Assembly: GCA_019155185.1 (NCBI GenBank)
Contig: CM032802.1
Coordinates: 16,518,425 to 16,582,424 of the forward strand
From: Beaufortia kweichowensis
Lineage: Eukaryota > Chordata > Actinopteri > Cypriniformes > Gastromyzontidae
DNA: 64,000 nt
Direction of reading: 5' to 3'
Part shown: positions 25,501 through 40,500 of the stretch, in pieces
Layout of the letters: each line of letters begins with the position of its first letter
Position numbering within the stretch: position 1 is the first letter of the stretch
Made by a program: the position numbers and the translations under genes
The notes under the pieces: generated by a model
Told to the model about the DNA's origin: nothing
The model's database searches: none
Seen by the model: the letters and a program-made list of their open reading frames with translations, nothing else

Positions 25501-28500
25501 TGCATGTGACAATGTGTTATTTGTTGACATTTATGAGTTGGACTGTGTGCCTTTAGCACAAGAAAAGGTGGGCGGCATTTCCGTCAGATAAGAACAGTCA
25601 GAACCACCCAGAACTGGCTGATATTACCAGATGTTCCTCCACGTTTGTGCTCAAGAAATGCTTACATACAGTACACCAAAAACCTCCAAGAATAAACAAA
25701 TGGTTTGCTTAAACAAAGTATTACATTAGTCAAAATTACTACTTTATACTAAAACGTATTCTACTGTTTTAGGCCTTGCAAATGCAGTTCTCCTGATCAG
25801 TCGCTGTGTTTTGCGGAGTTAAAGAAAACATTGTTTTGGAAAAATGAACAGTTAAATACATGCGTTTAGATATATATTTTACAATGTACTAGCACTGAAT
25901 CTGTGTGGACTTAAGTAAAAAGTTAAGTTGATTCAGCCCAAGCTTGGGTAAAATATGGACAAACCCAACTGTTGGGTTAAATTAACCGGTTGTTTTGTTT
26001 ATATTTGACCAAACCATGGGTTAAAGCAACCCAACATTTTTCAGAGAGCAGTATCATTTTCGAAAGGAACTTTCAAAATATTGCGTAGGAGTACGTGGGT
26101 GTTTTTATTTTGTTTTTCTTCCCTCTCTTTTTCTTCTCGTCTCATTCTGACATTATCAGCCTTACCGTACTTGACTCACTTACTGTAAAAGGTTATTTCA
26201 ACATGTATCATGTTATCATAAACATGTCCGTTATTATATCAGTCCAGAAACTAAACGAATACATTTGTATCTGTGGCTTAAGTTTCTGTACGCTTTTTGG
26301 TCCCATAGTGTATAATCACTTATGAAATACATAGTCATTTTGTCACATTACGAAGAATTTTCTGGAAAGGTTTTTTTTTAATAAATGAATGAGGTCACTG
26401 TACCCTTTTAACCAAAGACGGTGTGAAATTCTATATAAAACCGCTGATGACTGTTTGCTTGTGTAATCCAGTAGATAAGTGAAGTAAATGCATCTGTGCT
26501 GAAGATTGTGAAATGAGTTTCTCTCTTCCTACAGGGGAAGGTTCATTTAGAAATGAAGCTGAATGAGTTGATCACAGAGACGGGATCGATTTGCCAGCAA
26601 CTCGTCGTTCAGTAAGTAATGTCCGTCTGTCAAACTGTATGTGTGGGTGCCTGTGGACCACTTTTGGTGTTTTTAAAGTCAACATGCAAGCGTTTTTACT
26701 TCTATAATGCAAGTTTTTCTTGGTGAAACAGAATATTAAATGAAAAGTCATACAGCAGTATCAATTAGGTTGTAGAAAGTGTCCATTCCAATGAGATAGA
26801 CCTAAATAAAACATCAGAAATTAGCACATTTCTCTTTTAGACATAGACATTCAAAGGTAGCCAAATATTCTGACAAAGTAAAACATTTCATAGGCAACAT
26901 GTGAACAATTAATTTCAAATCATTCGATTTTCGTCAATGTTTTAATTTTCCGTCCTACAAAATCCACAACGTTAATAATCCATAACGTGCATTTCAATTA
27001 ATCTGTTCAACATGTGATGTGTAATACCCATAATCCTTTGCGCCTGAAATTTTAGTTAATATGCTTTATTAAAGAATAAATAACTGATGTAAATAGTTGT
27101 TAATAAAAGCTTTAGCTGATTTTAGTGTTATTGATGTTTTAGCTTTCTGTGAAGTCACTGTTCAGGTGATTAGTGTTCGCTTTGGTAAAAGAGGATATTG
27201 CGTATTGTATTTTTCTCCACAATAATGAAAATGCATGCAGTTTGTTGTGTATTTCTGTAGAGAATCAAGTTCATTCTGTGATTAACATTGAGGCTGCTTC
27301 CAAAATCGTGTACTGTGACAGTACGTACTGAATTAGAAGTAGTGCCTACTTATCAACCGTCAAACCAGTACATTCTATATAGTATGAATACGGAAAGTGT
27401 GAATGAAATTTGGACCATTCGGCCATTTTATGCATCACGTGACATACATTCCTCACAGCATCCCGAACATTTAAAGAACCCGCCACACTGCGCTGATACC
27501 TGCGATGTTTTCCAACAATCTTGCCATTTCCACCGGTGTTTTTACGTCGTTTAATTTAGCAGTTCAAAGGAGGTGTCGGTCAGCTACTCGCAGATCACGC
27601 CTTTATATACTGCTTGTAAACCATGTACTAAATAACGTAAGTATCTTCATCTATTTGAGCAGTAAAATTTACCTCAGAATAAAAAGACCAAAGTTTTTCC
27701 TGAGGTACTTACACTTAAATACGCTTTCTGCCATTTTCTAAAATAACGCAGCCTCCTTCTTCTTCTCTGGCTGGCTCGGCTCCCGGGGCTCATGGGATAG
27801 AAAAGTGTCCATCGAATGAACATTTCAAAATCTAGCCGGAAGTAGTAGACCATCCGGGTACTTTTCGCCTACTGTTTTTCGAATACAATGAATTCGGACA
27901 TACTACTCGCCTCGCGTACTGATTTTCGCCTACTATATAGTATGGCGGTGCGCGATTTCGGACGCAGCCTGAGTCAGCTATAAATTCTGGACGTAAGGTA
28001 CAAACTGTGTGTGGGCAGCAACACGTCTCATGTAGATGTTGTGTTGACGACCACCACTTCAAAGATGTTTATGTCATCGAGAGAGGAAGTACACCTGTGA
28101 AATTCACTTTCACATCTCAACAGGGTGTGTTTGTGTTTTCTTTCAAGGTGTGAAAGTTGTTTGATTCAACACAGAGTTGTGTGACGCGTGCACATACGTG
28201 TACGTGTGTTTAGAGTTGCCCTTTGCCGTTCATTCACACAGTCCCACAGAGCAGATTGACGAAAGAGGAAGTGATGTCGTGACGACAGGAAGTCCGCTGT
28301 GCACTGTTCTTGCGGTTTTGTTTTGCCGTCGCACAGCTTTTTGTCTCTTTCGCTCTTTACACCTTCCTTCTTACCGCTTTAGTTGCAGGTTCAACTGTTG
28401 CCATGACAACTGCAAGTGTGAATTACTTCCTGCCTAGGATGACAGCGCTTTCTCCCCTTTTATCTGTTTCATTAATGCTTTTATTCTCTTTTCATCCTCT

Positions 28501-31500
28501 CTTTTTCTTATTCATTCATATTTCAGCATGTGAAATGGACGAATCTCATGAAACATTAAATCAAAATGTACTTCCTTTTTTACTTAATGTATGTTTCTGT
28601 ATTCTTTATTAATATATTTATAGACACTTTATAGTAACATAATGGCGGGTAAGTAAATAATGACAAAAATTTAGTTTTTGGTGAAATAACAAAGTGGGTG
28701 ATGGTGGTGTTTCAGGAAGGGAGACGTCCATCACTCTTCACTGCAAACTGATATACACCTTTAGCTTTTTTCTGGTGTGAAATGTCTGATGAAGTCCTGC
28801 CCTACATTTTTTTTTTCTCAATAAATATCCTGTTTCACCCCGAAATATGTCACTTTAGTGAAGTAAAATAGCTTATGAATGCCATTTGCCTATAACTTTA
28901 CCAAGATGGTCTTCCTCTATAGTATGTTTGTGTTTTACTTGTTATTATCAATAATTGTCTCATTCACACAGCTATGCATGTTTGTTTTGTATTGCAGGAT
29001 AATTGCATGTCAAGGTTTGCCGTTGATAAGCGGACAGAACTGTGACCCATACGCCACAGTAACGCTCGTAGGACCCGCCAGGTGGGTTTATACACCTTTG
29101 AAGACAAAGTCTGTTTGTTTTGAAGTCACAAGGGTTTGTGCAGAACGTGTATTGAAAACAGAAAAACTGAATCGTCGTGATCTGAATTAGTCAGTTAACA
29201 TATGACTGTTTCATTTCAGCTGAAATGAGCACAAAACATCCGCTCTGATTCAATAAAAACATCCTGATGTGTGTTTCACTGTTTCTCTCGGTCTGTCTCA
29301 GGTCTGATCAGAAAAAAACGAAAGTAAAGAAGAAAACCAGTGACCCTCAGTTTGACGAGACCTTTCACTTTGAGGTACTGCCTCAGTATTCACTCAGTCA
29401 TGCACATTTCAGCTAAATTATTATTTGTAATATGACTTATAAAGTGTCATGTCAAGTTTATGATTTTTCTCTTCGCAATATACATCTATTTTCTATGAAT
29501 TCTAAAATGTGAACGTTTCTGCAGGTCACAAGGTCCAGCAGTTACAAGGGAAGATCTCATTTTCAAGTGGAAGAGGAGGACATTGAGAAACTTGAGATTA
29601 AGTGAGTTTTCATCTAATATTATGTTGTTCCATTGTTATATTATTTTGTTTTCCTCTTTCTTTTAGTTTTGTTTATTGTGTAGTAGTCTTTTGTTTTGTG
29701 TTTTTTGTTATATTGTTGTTTTGAAGACGAAACCTTTACTGTAAATCACTGAATAATTCATGTGAATGATTGTGGTGATCAGGAATGAGTGTTTATCTCA
29801 TAGAATGATTGTATGTTTTCTGATAAATGTGCCACTGATGTGATTTGACACGTGTGTCACTTTGAATCGCCCCATATAGCGCTCTACAGAAGCTGTCAGG
29901 TGAGTGTAAGTGAAACCAGCAGGCGGCACATTAGATTATGACACTAATGTGTGTGTGCGTGTGTGCATGGGTTTGGTGTGTTTTGGCTTATTTCCTCCAC
30001 TCAAAGTTATATTTGTGGGCATGGTGGACTTGATAAAAAAACGTCTTCCTTACCAAGTCCTTCGACTTGTGATGAAAGGAAACAAGACTAACCCACTTCA
30101 GTTCAGCTGCATCTGTGCTCTGCGTGCTGAATTTCAGATTCAGTTTGACTGAAAATGGGACAAGCAAGAAGTGTGTGATTCATACATTGAGTATATTGAA
30201 ACAGAGCATTGCGTGTGTGTATAAGTGTACATTTATTTAATGCGTGCTGTCTGATGGACTGTCCTGCAGGGTTGAGCTGTGGAATAATGGGAACTTGGCA
30301 CAGGACGTGTTTCTAGGAGAGACGCGGGTATCTGTGAAAATCCTGAGAAACGACCATGTGCACAAAGCCTGGTAAAAACACACACAAACTTACAGTATCT
30401 CTCCATAAATCCGATATTCACTTACATTCTCAATCATTTTGCTTGAATTACAATACACAATATTGTGAGTATCACAATGATATTACGACATTGCTTTTGG
30501 CCGTAAACTAAATATAATTATTTTACGACTTTCGCAATCCCTCCTAATCTTGTGACTTGTAAGCATTAGGACAGATGATGTCTCTGATGTAGACAGTGCA
30601 AGATTCAACAATTTGTTTGCAACGTGGCATCATGCCATGGTATTTTTATTCCATTAATAGGGTTTTGAAGCAGACCTTTTGCAGATGAAGATTGGTGAAA
30701 AACACTATAAGGAAAGAATATAAATGCACATTCACTTTATATGTAACTGCTTTGACAACAACCCTTTGTCAAGGTATCAGGCTTGTTGCCAAAAATTCAC
30801 TTACTATTAAGTTATTATTCACTTTAATTAAACGACTCTTCCACTGAAAAAATAAAGTAAAGGATTACTTTTTTTAAGTAATTTAATTACAGATACTTAT
30901 GATGTACTTGCATTACATTTTGTAGAACTTTATAATATCAACTAATCTGTATAAAATAATATTGAATTTAAAATCTCAATTTGGGTGAATTTGCATTCAA
31001 ATGTGATTTGTGAATTAAAATTCATGTGGAACATGTAAAAAATGTAACGTTTACATGTTGTTACAGTTGATGTTAGTTGGATTATACACATGATAATCTG
31101 AACTACAATTTTTTGGATAGATATCTTTCTAACATTTTTAAGTCTTTAAAAAGGCTTCATTTTAGGTATATTTATAAATAAATTTTTGTCTATATGTTTA
31201 TTGTTATGAAAGGTTTGCATCAATTTATAGTTTGTCATGATTAAATTAGAATTCAACTATGAAATATTAAAGTGAATAAGGAAATAACATGGGCGTTCCT
31301 CCTAAACAACGGTGGCGGTTAACAGCTTATAGTTAATTTTAACAGATTTGAAATAGTTAGTATTGACAATGAGCTTGATTTGTGTTGTCCATGTGGTCAC
31401 GATGGAGCAGCAATCCGTCATGCAGTAATTTGTAATTAATAATGCAATTACCTTTTAGACAGTGTAATTAGTAAGTAAATGAAATACAAAATTGATATAA

Positions 31501-34500
31501 TTCGTAATTAATTACTTTTTGCTTTTAGTTCTTAGTCATGGAGATGCATGTTGAATATAGTAAAAAGGCTGAATATAGTACGGGTCGTATCTTGCACTAC
31601 AGGTGTGCATGCTTCCATTGCATGTGCTGCTGATCTGAGTGTGTGATTTCTGTCAGCTGTAATGCCTGCAGTCAGTAGTCTGAGTAAAGTGATGAACAGG
31701 TGAGGAAGGAAGACAACAACCAATCCCAGGTCTCCACCGCTCTTATCTGGCCAATCAGGCATGAGAACACTCGTCTCACGTCAGACTCTACTGTATTATA
31801 CTATACATTACCAGAGGCCTTATTATGTGACAAAACAACAGCGATGGCTGATCTGTTGTGGTGGCATCTTTTAATTCAGCTGCAGTAGTTTTCGTGGAGG
31901 GTTGGAGAGGCCGTGGTTGTGTGTAGGTGAGTGCGTTTTGGGCAGATCACTTCCCTTGTGTCCCGAGACTGCAGATCACAGCGTCCTGTCGGTACTGTTG
32001 TGTAAACATTATATGTGCGTGCCTTTGTGTGTGTATGTATGTATAAGACAGAGAGGGAACTTGTTGATACTGATCTGCATGTTTTGAATGAGGGCAGTGA
32101 GTTTACTGCGTGGGTGAGCTTTTGCATGAGTCGAGCATAAAACCAGACACACACACACACTGACACGTTTAAACACAATCTTGCCACACTAATTTCTCTA
32201 CTTTGTAGTGTGAGCAATGCAAATGACACACAGGCTAATGTGTCACAAGTATACAAAGGAGCAAACCACACTGACAGGAAATCATTTGGATATTGAATCA
32301 TTTGAACTGAGTGATATAGCTAGCTTTTTATTCATATTCAATATGTATATTCATATATGTCTGATTTGATTCGAAATGGCATACAGGGGTCAGAGGAACG
32401 ATCATTTCAGCCTAACAGAACTAAAACTAAAAATACACAAAATAAGGAACAATATGTCAGTAAATAGTAATAGGCAGCAGTATTTACCAGCATTTTTAAA
32501 AATATGAAAAACAATACACAAATATTTTACTGTAGTATGTTTCTTAATTGCTTTCTTTTATGTAATGTATGATTTTATGTTATTTTTGTGTTACAGTTTT
32601 GTGTTTTAAGTATAAATGTAATTTTTTTGTGAGAGACCTATTTAGTGTTTAATAAGGTTTAATTAAAACTGAATGTTTTTAATTCTATAAGAGGTTGCAT
32701 ATACAATAAAAAGTGTTATTGAATCGGTTCTAATATAAAATTTTACGTTACAAAATTATCAAAACGTTTAAAATTAATCATTTTATTTTAAATTTAGTTT
32801 AATGTTGAACATTTTCTTTAAAATATTGTGATGCTGTGCGCTGCGTGTACACAGTATAGTTTGTTGTTTTGTATGGATTTGTGCGCTGCGTGTACCCTAT
32901 TATTTAGTAATGATGCAAAGTCATAATTTCCTGATTTATTTCCAGTTGTTTCATTGAAACAATTTTCAACCGATTCACATAAAATATTCATACAGAAAAA
33001 ACAATCTTAAAACCGGTCGGATGACACAGTGACTGAATATTAAATTAATCAAATCATTGTGATTATAGTGATCATTTTTATTTCTTCAGCAAAATCATCA
33101 CGAATATCACCCATATAGTCAAATCAAGTATACCCACTAATCACGGTGTATGTCACTATGTCACTATGTAGGTATTAGTATCTAAAAAAAAAGCGAATGT
33201 TTTCCTTGTCTTTCATAGGTATTTGCTGCAGCCTAAAGGCAACGGTACGAAGTCGAAGCCAGATGATCTGGGTTCTTTACGTCTGAATGTAACATACACA
33301 GAGGACAATGTCCTTCCCTCTGCCTGCTACACGGCCCTCTGCAACCTCATGCTCAAATCTCCAGACGTCAAGGTACAACAGCGCCACCTTGCAGCCCGGA
33401 GGACCCTGCCATCATCTGCACATTGTTCATCATTTTCAGATAATCATTCTCTTCCTGTGTTTCTATCCATCTCTAGCCTATCTCAGCATCAGCAGCTCAT
33501 GTTCTGGGAGATGTTTGCAGGGACAGCGTTGGGTATGAAGCGTTGCTTCCTGTGGTCAGACTGCTGCTCCATCACAACCGACTGCTGCCCTTCCTCACCT
33601 CCGTAGCGGCTCTGGAAGCTGGAGAATACACAGTTGAGTAACGATAGAAAGAAAACAGATAATAAGTATTCAATATCCTCAGATAATCCAAGAAGAAGAC
33701 TTTGTCATACTGAGTTAATGCTAAGCACATATTACTCTGTTTACTGCTGACTGTGTGTTTTAGTTATCAGTTGTTAATCATTTAATATGTTTATTGTTTT
33801 GTGTAGAGAGGCCAACACCATATTCAGAGGAAATTCACTGGCCACCCGCTGCATAGACGACATGATGAAGATTGTGGGCCGAAGTTACTTGACTGTCACT
33901 CTCAAACCTGTTCTCAATGAGGTCGCACAACATTTCTTCCACTCTTGACCTTAAAAGAACACGTGAATTTTCACTGTGCAATAGTTTTCACATGCAGTTT
34001 TTAAGTTTAAATTTTACTTAGGATTGACACCAAATGTGACACATGTGAAATTCATGTGGCATATAGACACATGCAGATGCAGAACTTGCCAGCAGCATTT
34101 ACATTTGTTTGTTTTATTAAATCAGATTTTTGAATCAAATAAAGCCTGTGAGATCGACCCCATCAAGCTGAAAGAGGGTGACAACGTGGAGGTCAATAAG
34201 GTAAGATGTATGTTTCATGCATGTTTCAATGAGCCGCTGTGGATGTTAACAATACATTCGATTCTTTCAAAGGATCTCTTGAAGGGAATGATTCGCATTC
34301 ATAGGATACTGTGAGAGACGTGAGATGCGGTCAAACATGTCCGTTTACATAGAAAAACTATGGAAAAGTAGCGCAGTGGAATGGAAAAAAATGTTTTGTG
34401 TGAATAGGCCCTTACAATGGCAAAATGCTTTAACTATACAAACACCAAAACAGAGATGTGCATACAATGTTTTACATAACACAAATGCAAGTAGATCTGT

Positions 34501-37500
34501 CACATGACAGTTTATAGTCTAAAAGATTTTTTTCCAAGCCGTCACTGTGTTTGGCAATTTATAGATTGGCATACAATAGATCTCTGCCTTGTCAATGTGC
34601 ATACCACAAACATATCAAGAAAGGATGTTTTACCCACAGAAATGAATTTAGTGCATTAAGCAAAGTAGTGCATTACAATAATCCACCTAAAATGTGTGTG
34701 GTTGTGTGTTCTCAGGAGAATCTTCAGGGCTACGTGCAGAAAGTTTTTACATCTATAACACAGTCGAGCTCCAGCTGTCCTCCCTTAATGTGTGATGTCT
34801 TCAGGTCACTCCGACAGCTTGCATCTAAACGCTTTGCAGGTACGGCAGCGAGCTCTCATTTAATCTGTCACATGTGCTGCCCGTCAATAATTGTTTGAGT
34901 GTTTAACTCTTTAGTGGTTTTGTCTCAAATAAGTAAGCAACCACTTGCCTAACAATCTCCCAACAACCTCCCACAACATTTTAGCCATGGCATAGAACCC
35001 CACTTACTTATTCCAACCACTTAGAAAACTATAACAGCTGCATAGCAACACCTTAGCAACCACCCACAACACTCTTATCAACATAGCAGTTCTACACAAT
35101 CAATCTAAAACATCTGCATTGTAAATATTCTTCATAAATAAATATTCTGAAATATTCTTGTCTGTATTTACTGAACACAAGGTGGAGCCAGACACTTAAT
35201 GATTTTCTGTCTTTCTCTCGCAGCTGATCCTCATGTGCAGTACTCAGCCGTCAGTAGTTTTATATTTCTGAGGTTCTTTGCGGTGGCCGTTCTCTCTCCA
35301 CACACTTTTCAGCTGTGCTCTCATCATCCTGTAAGTATGAAACATGAACAACTTTACCAGCTGTAAAAAACATGATTTACTTCCTTTATTTATCATGTGA
35401 CTTATTTATTAATCCCAGACAGTCATGTCTTTACTGAGAATAACGAGTCACATAGAGATATTCATAATAAAAAGAATTATCAGTAAAGGAAAGAAAGTGT
35501 GGAAATGAACTCATGGGAAATCTTTCTCTTTGGTTTCCTCTTTCAGGACCCTGACATTTCTCGTACGCTTACCCTCATCTCTAAAACCATCCAGACTTTG
35601 GGCAGTTGGGGAAGTCTTTCCAAGAACAAACTGGTACAGCAACTATTACTCACACAATCCACACCAAAGCTTTGGTGTTTTCCCTGGCAGGACTTTACAT
35701 TTGACCAGATTATGTCGTTTTTTTAGACTTCCTGTTGATGTTTTTGTTCTGACCTTCTGTTTTTTTTCCAGTCTAGCTTTAAAGAAACTTATATGTACGA
35801 CTTCTACAAGTTATTCCAAGAAGACGAATGTATAGAAAAAGTTAAAAAGGTAAGTATTTATATATTTATATACCATCTCATGAAAACCATAATTTAAAAG
35901 AATAAAAGAGACAGGGGTTCAGGAATAGCCAAATAATCCCTAATAATTAAATTCAGAAGTCTAATGAAATATTACAAATATGTACAAATAAATAAATAAA
36001 TAAGAAGGATCACACAACAGTAAATATAACAATTCTTAACAATAAAGTAATAGTATTAAATAAAACTTATACTACTTAGGTTTTAAACCCAGAACATTTC
36101 TTAAAAACATGTACAGCCACAAATGTTTAAATGTCTCATAACGTAACATAATGAAATAAATGAATTTTCTTCCTTAAGATAAAACCAAATATCATCTCTT
36201 TTATCTTCCTGCGTCAGTTTTTAGATGAGATCTCCTCTAATGTGTGTAAGGAATCCAGTGGAGTGGAAGATTTATTTGTTTTGAAGGAAGGGTGAGTAAA
36301 GACATCACTGTGTATCAGTACCAGTCATGTTAGGTGATTTTGCACCACATTATGAGTTTACAGGAAATCATGTTTACATTTAGTCATATGCATGTGATTT
36401 TTTTTTTTGTAACAGAGAGGTACATAAGCGGGCCCAGGGCAGAAAACGAATAGGAAAGAAGAACTTTAAGAAACGCTGGTTACGGGTGACTAAACAGGAG
36501 CTGTCCTATCACAAGCAGAAAGGTGAGTGAACCCAAATATAAAGTTTGTGATAAGGAACTTTCTGTTGGTGGGGAATCCTCCAGTTCAGCGCTGAAATGT
36601 GGGCGTCAAACACTTGCTTTTGCTGGCAGGGTTATACATGATAAAAGTTGAAAATACATGAACTAAGAATCACAAATGATCGTTCTCAGTCTCGCATTCT
36701 TGTTTATGTAGCTTCTGTTCATGTAGTGTGGTCGACCCGTTCTGGATGTGAAACAATCCGTTTCCCTTATTTGACTTGTGCAATCGCTTTTATCTCATGG
36801 GTGTGGAGCTTGTGTATTTAGTATGTGCTGAGTATTGAGTCTTGCTTTTAGACTTATAATTAGTCATATGGTGAATATTGTAAAGTAGATGCTACAAATT
36901 TGTCTTTAGTGACCGATGTCAGTATCTGTAAAGCAGGGTGGCCAATGTAATACTGATACAGAGAAGTTTTTGAAGGAGGAAGTAAGGGAAGCTAAGGTTT
37001 GTTCATAGATTACAGCCTTTGAAAGGTATGCAACATATATCTTCATGTATTTGGTACGATTTGGCTTTGAATTATTTATTTATTTGTCAGAGGAAACCAA
37101 AAAGATACAGTTTCTACAGTTTTCAACTCAAGAAAGAATAAGAACAACAACATTTATATAATATTATTAAATACACAATGCATGCATGTATATTAGTATT
37201 TATTCTTTTTTTATTCAAGCATTTATTGTCATATGCACAGTGAGGAAACGCAAGTTTCCCTGTACAAAGAAATTCTTTCTTTGCTGTCCCCATAGAATAT
37301 ACATACAAACATACACATACATACAAACAACATAATTCTACTTTTGAAATCTACAGTTGGTACTTATGTAAAAAAATAAATAGATAATATATTTATAGTA
37401 ATATAAGCTATGTACATCTATATGTGAGTGAAATATTAACTTGTGCAACACAATAATACTGTAGTCAATAACAATGTGCAATTCCAATAAAGTTATTTGA

Positions 37501-40500
37501 TGAAAAATAGCAGCAGTAACGATGTGCAAATTAAGCTTGAGTCCAGTCCACCTATTCTGTGAAATATGTGAGATTAGTCAGAGTCCGTTTACTTCCCATT
37601 TAAAAATCTAATGGCTGAGGGGAAGAATGAGTTCCTTAGTCTGGACGTCCTGCATTTCATGCTTCTGTACCTCCGACCTGAGGGTAAGAGTCCAAACAGT
37701 CCATGTTGTGGGTGAGTGGGGTCCTTAAGGATGGAGACAGCTCCACACGGTAATGCCGCTGGTAAAGACACTCTCAACAACACAGCTATAGAAGTTATTG
37801 AGGATTACATATTACATAGATAACAGAGCATACTACTGTTTATGTTTATAATTATATCAATGTTATAATTTCACTTATAAATCGTTACATCATAGTTTAC
37901 AAACATTGCTAAAAACATTTACAGATTTACAGAAATTAATAGTTTAGTTTTTTGTTTTTTTGTAGTTTTATTAATATTTTAATTTTTTTAGTTTAATTTT
38001 GATCAATTTAACTATTTGTGTTTGTTTTATTTATTTATTTTCAACATTGCTATTTAGGTTTAATTTATTTCAGTTTTAGTTATTTATTACTGTCAGTGAA
38101 TTATTTGAATGCCTCAAATTAAAACTTTTAGTTAACGTTTTTTAAACAATATTTAAGACTAAATAGTTTAATAGTTTTGATAAACTTTAACTATTTAGTG
38201 AACTATGTATTATAATAGTATAATATATAAACTATCTATTAAACTTTAGTTAGTATATTAATCTTAGTCATGATATAAAAAGAGATCTTTTCTGTTGGCC
38301 AATTAACAGTGCATTGAATTATGACAATAATCACAGTCTTTTAAGTTTATGTAGCCAACAAAATATTATATCTTAAATTATAAATATATAAATATATCTC
38401 ACAACCCTGGGTCAGAATAAACACCTACTGTATGTTGATTATTCAAGCCAGTGCCATTTCTGATCATTTCAGGTAACATCATTCAGTTCTGCTGTATCAC
38501 TTTTTGTAAATGGTTTGTGATGACTGATTTTACTGCTGAAACACAGCAAAATATTTCAAATGTGCTCAGATTACATCAAGTTCATAACTTTATAGCATTC
38601 CGACCATAATTCCCATGTTCCTCTGAGTGAGATCACTGTGAAACGAGAGACGATTCCCAGATGTGACATGGACTTCAAGGTCACCGACTGTAGATCAGGG
38701 TGTCCCGCACGATGTGTGCTAGACTTGTTGTAAAAACAAACATCTTTAGTTGTTGTAAATCTCACAGCAAGCCAGTATGGTGGTTTGACCTTGTTTTCTG
38801 ATGGACTTGTGTTAGTTTCAGCAGGCCTGAGCTACTCGTGTTGGGTGGTGGAGCTGATATATAAACAGTATAGATCAATACAAGGGCTGAATAAAGCTCT
38901 ATAACAGTTTTCTTCTCAATCATTAGTGCTTGCTAAACCTATCATTGCTCTTTCTTAGTCTTATGCACACTATTGCTATTGCTATTTGAACAAACACCTA
39001 ATCCTAAATATGAAACTGTCATGCATGAATGCTTCTGCACCAGTTGTCTTATGAATTTAAATCATGTGATTTCTCATAGAGAAGTGCTTTATTACTTTAA
39101 TTAATTCTTTAAAAAATACAGATTTGTGCGTTTTTTGTAAAGTTTAGCAGTTTTAATAACTAAACGACAGGGAATGTGGTGTGTGGATGAATTGAAATTT
39201 CAAGGCAGGAATGGGTCACAGTGACACAGAACAATCATTTGGATTTATCTTTTAATTGAAAAACTGTGGTTATATAACACTTAGTTGCAGTCTTCAGCTG
39301 AGTTTTTCATTAGCACAGCAAAAGTTGTGGGTTCAATTTCCGGGCACACATACTGTACTATTAATGTGTATATCTTGAATGCACTGTAGTTTGCTTAGGA
39401 TGAAAGCACCTGTCGAATGCATCAATGCACAATTGAATAATTGGAAGAGGCATTCAAAGAGTAAATATAGATTATAATATAGATATATAGATAGATATAG
39501 ATATTTCATATATTTAATATAAAAGGCAATTCCAGCGTTATGGACGTGATATTTTTAGTCCGACTTGAATATACATTTTCAGAGAATGTATTTAATACCA
39601 ATATATCGAACCATCTGTTTATATTTTACTAAAAGAGTCCAGACATCAAAAAATCCGTCTATACACGTGTGATGGCCGCCATGATGAGAATGGCTGTCGA
39701 CTCATATTTGTAGTCAATAACAGACAAAGACTATAGGACTGTATTCATTAAGAATGCATAGAAGGGTTTCAGCTCATAGTCTGTGTAATGAACACATGAC
39801 TTGTATTATACATACATCATAAAGCCGTATATTATTGTCATATGGACATTCATCTCATGCCAGATGAATACGGGCTGCCCCAGCTGCGTCTGGTTTCTCT
39901 CAAAGGTTTCCTTTCAAATACCTCACAATCCTAAACATTAAAGCAGATTCCTGTTCACTAAGACCTAAAGACATTTAAAACAAGACATACATTTCTATAA
40001 TGCTAGTTTAAGACAAAGGGAAGAAGCTAATGAGAGAAGATTTAGTTTTACTTGTATTTGATCATTCCAGGTTTATCATCTAGAGATTGAAGGAAATGAT
40101 GTTCTGGCCTCTCTGTAGGCGTGTACGCATCATCAGACTTTCGGACTGATCACCTGAGTTTTGGATTCGGACGGAAATTAAATTATCACACGTTCTTGGT
40201 GTTTAGCAGGTAATTCGGTCAGGGATTTTTACGTGAGTGGTGGGGAAAAAACACCAACATTCTGGATTCGGATGACGATAAAATTACGACTTAACCCTGC
40301 TGAAACTAAGAAATTAAAAGAATAAAAAGATTTAAGAGAAGAGAAAGATAAACGAGATTTACGCTTAAAAAAAAAAAAAAAAATCTACTAATGGCTTAAT
40401 CACATGGATAAATTAAGCATAAAAATGCCACAGATAATTACATATAATTTTAACGTGAAATGTATTTTAACGTAATGTTTACGTAAAATGTGATGTAAAA

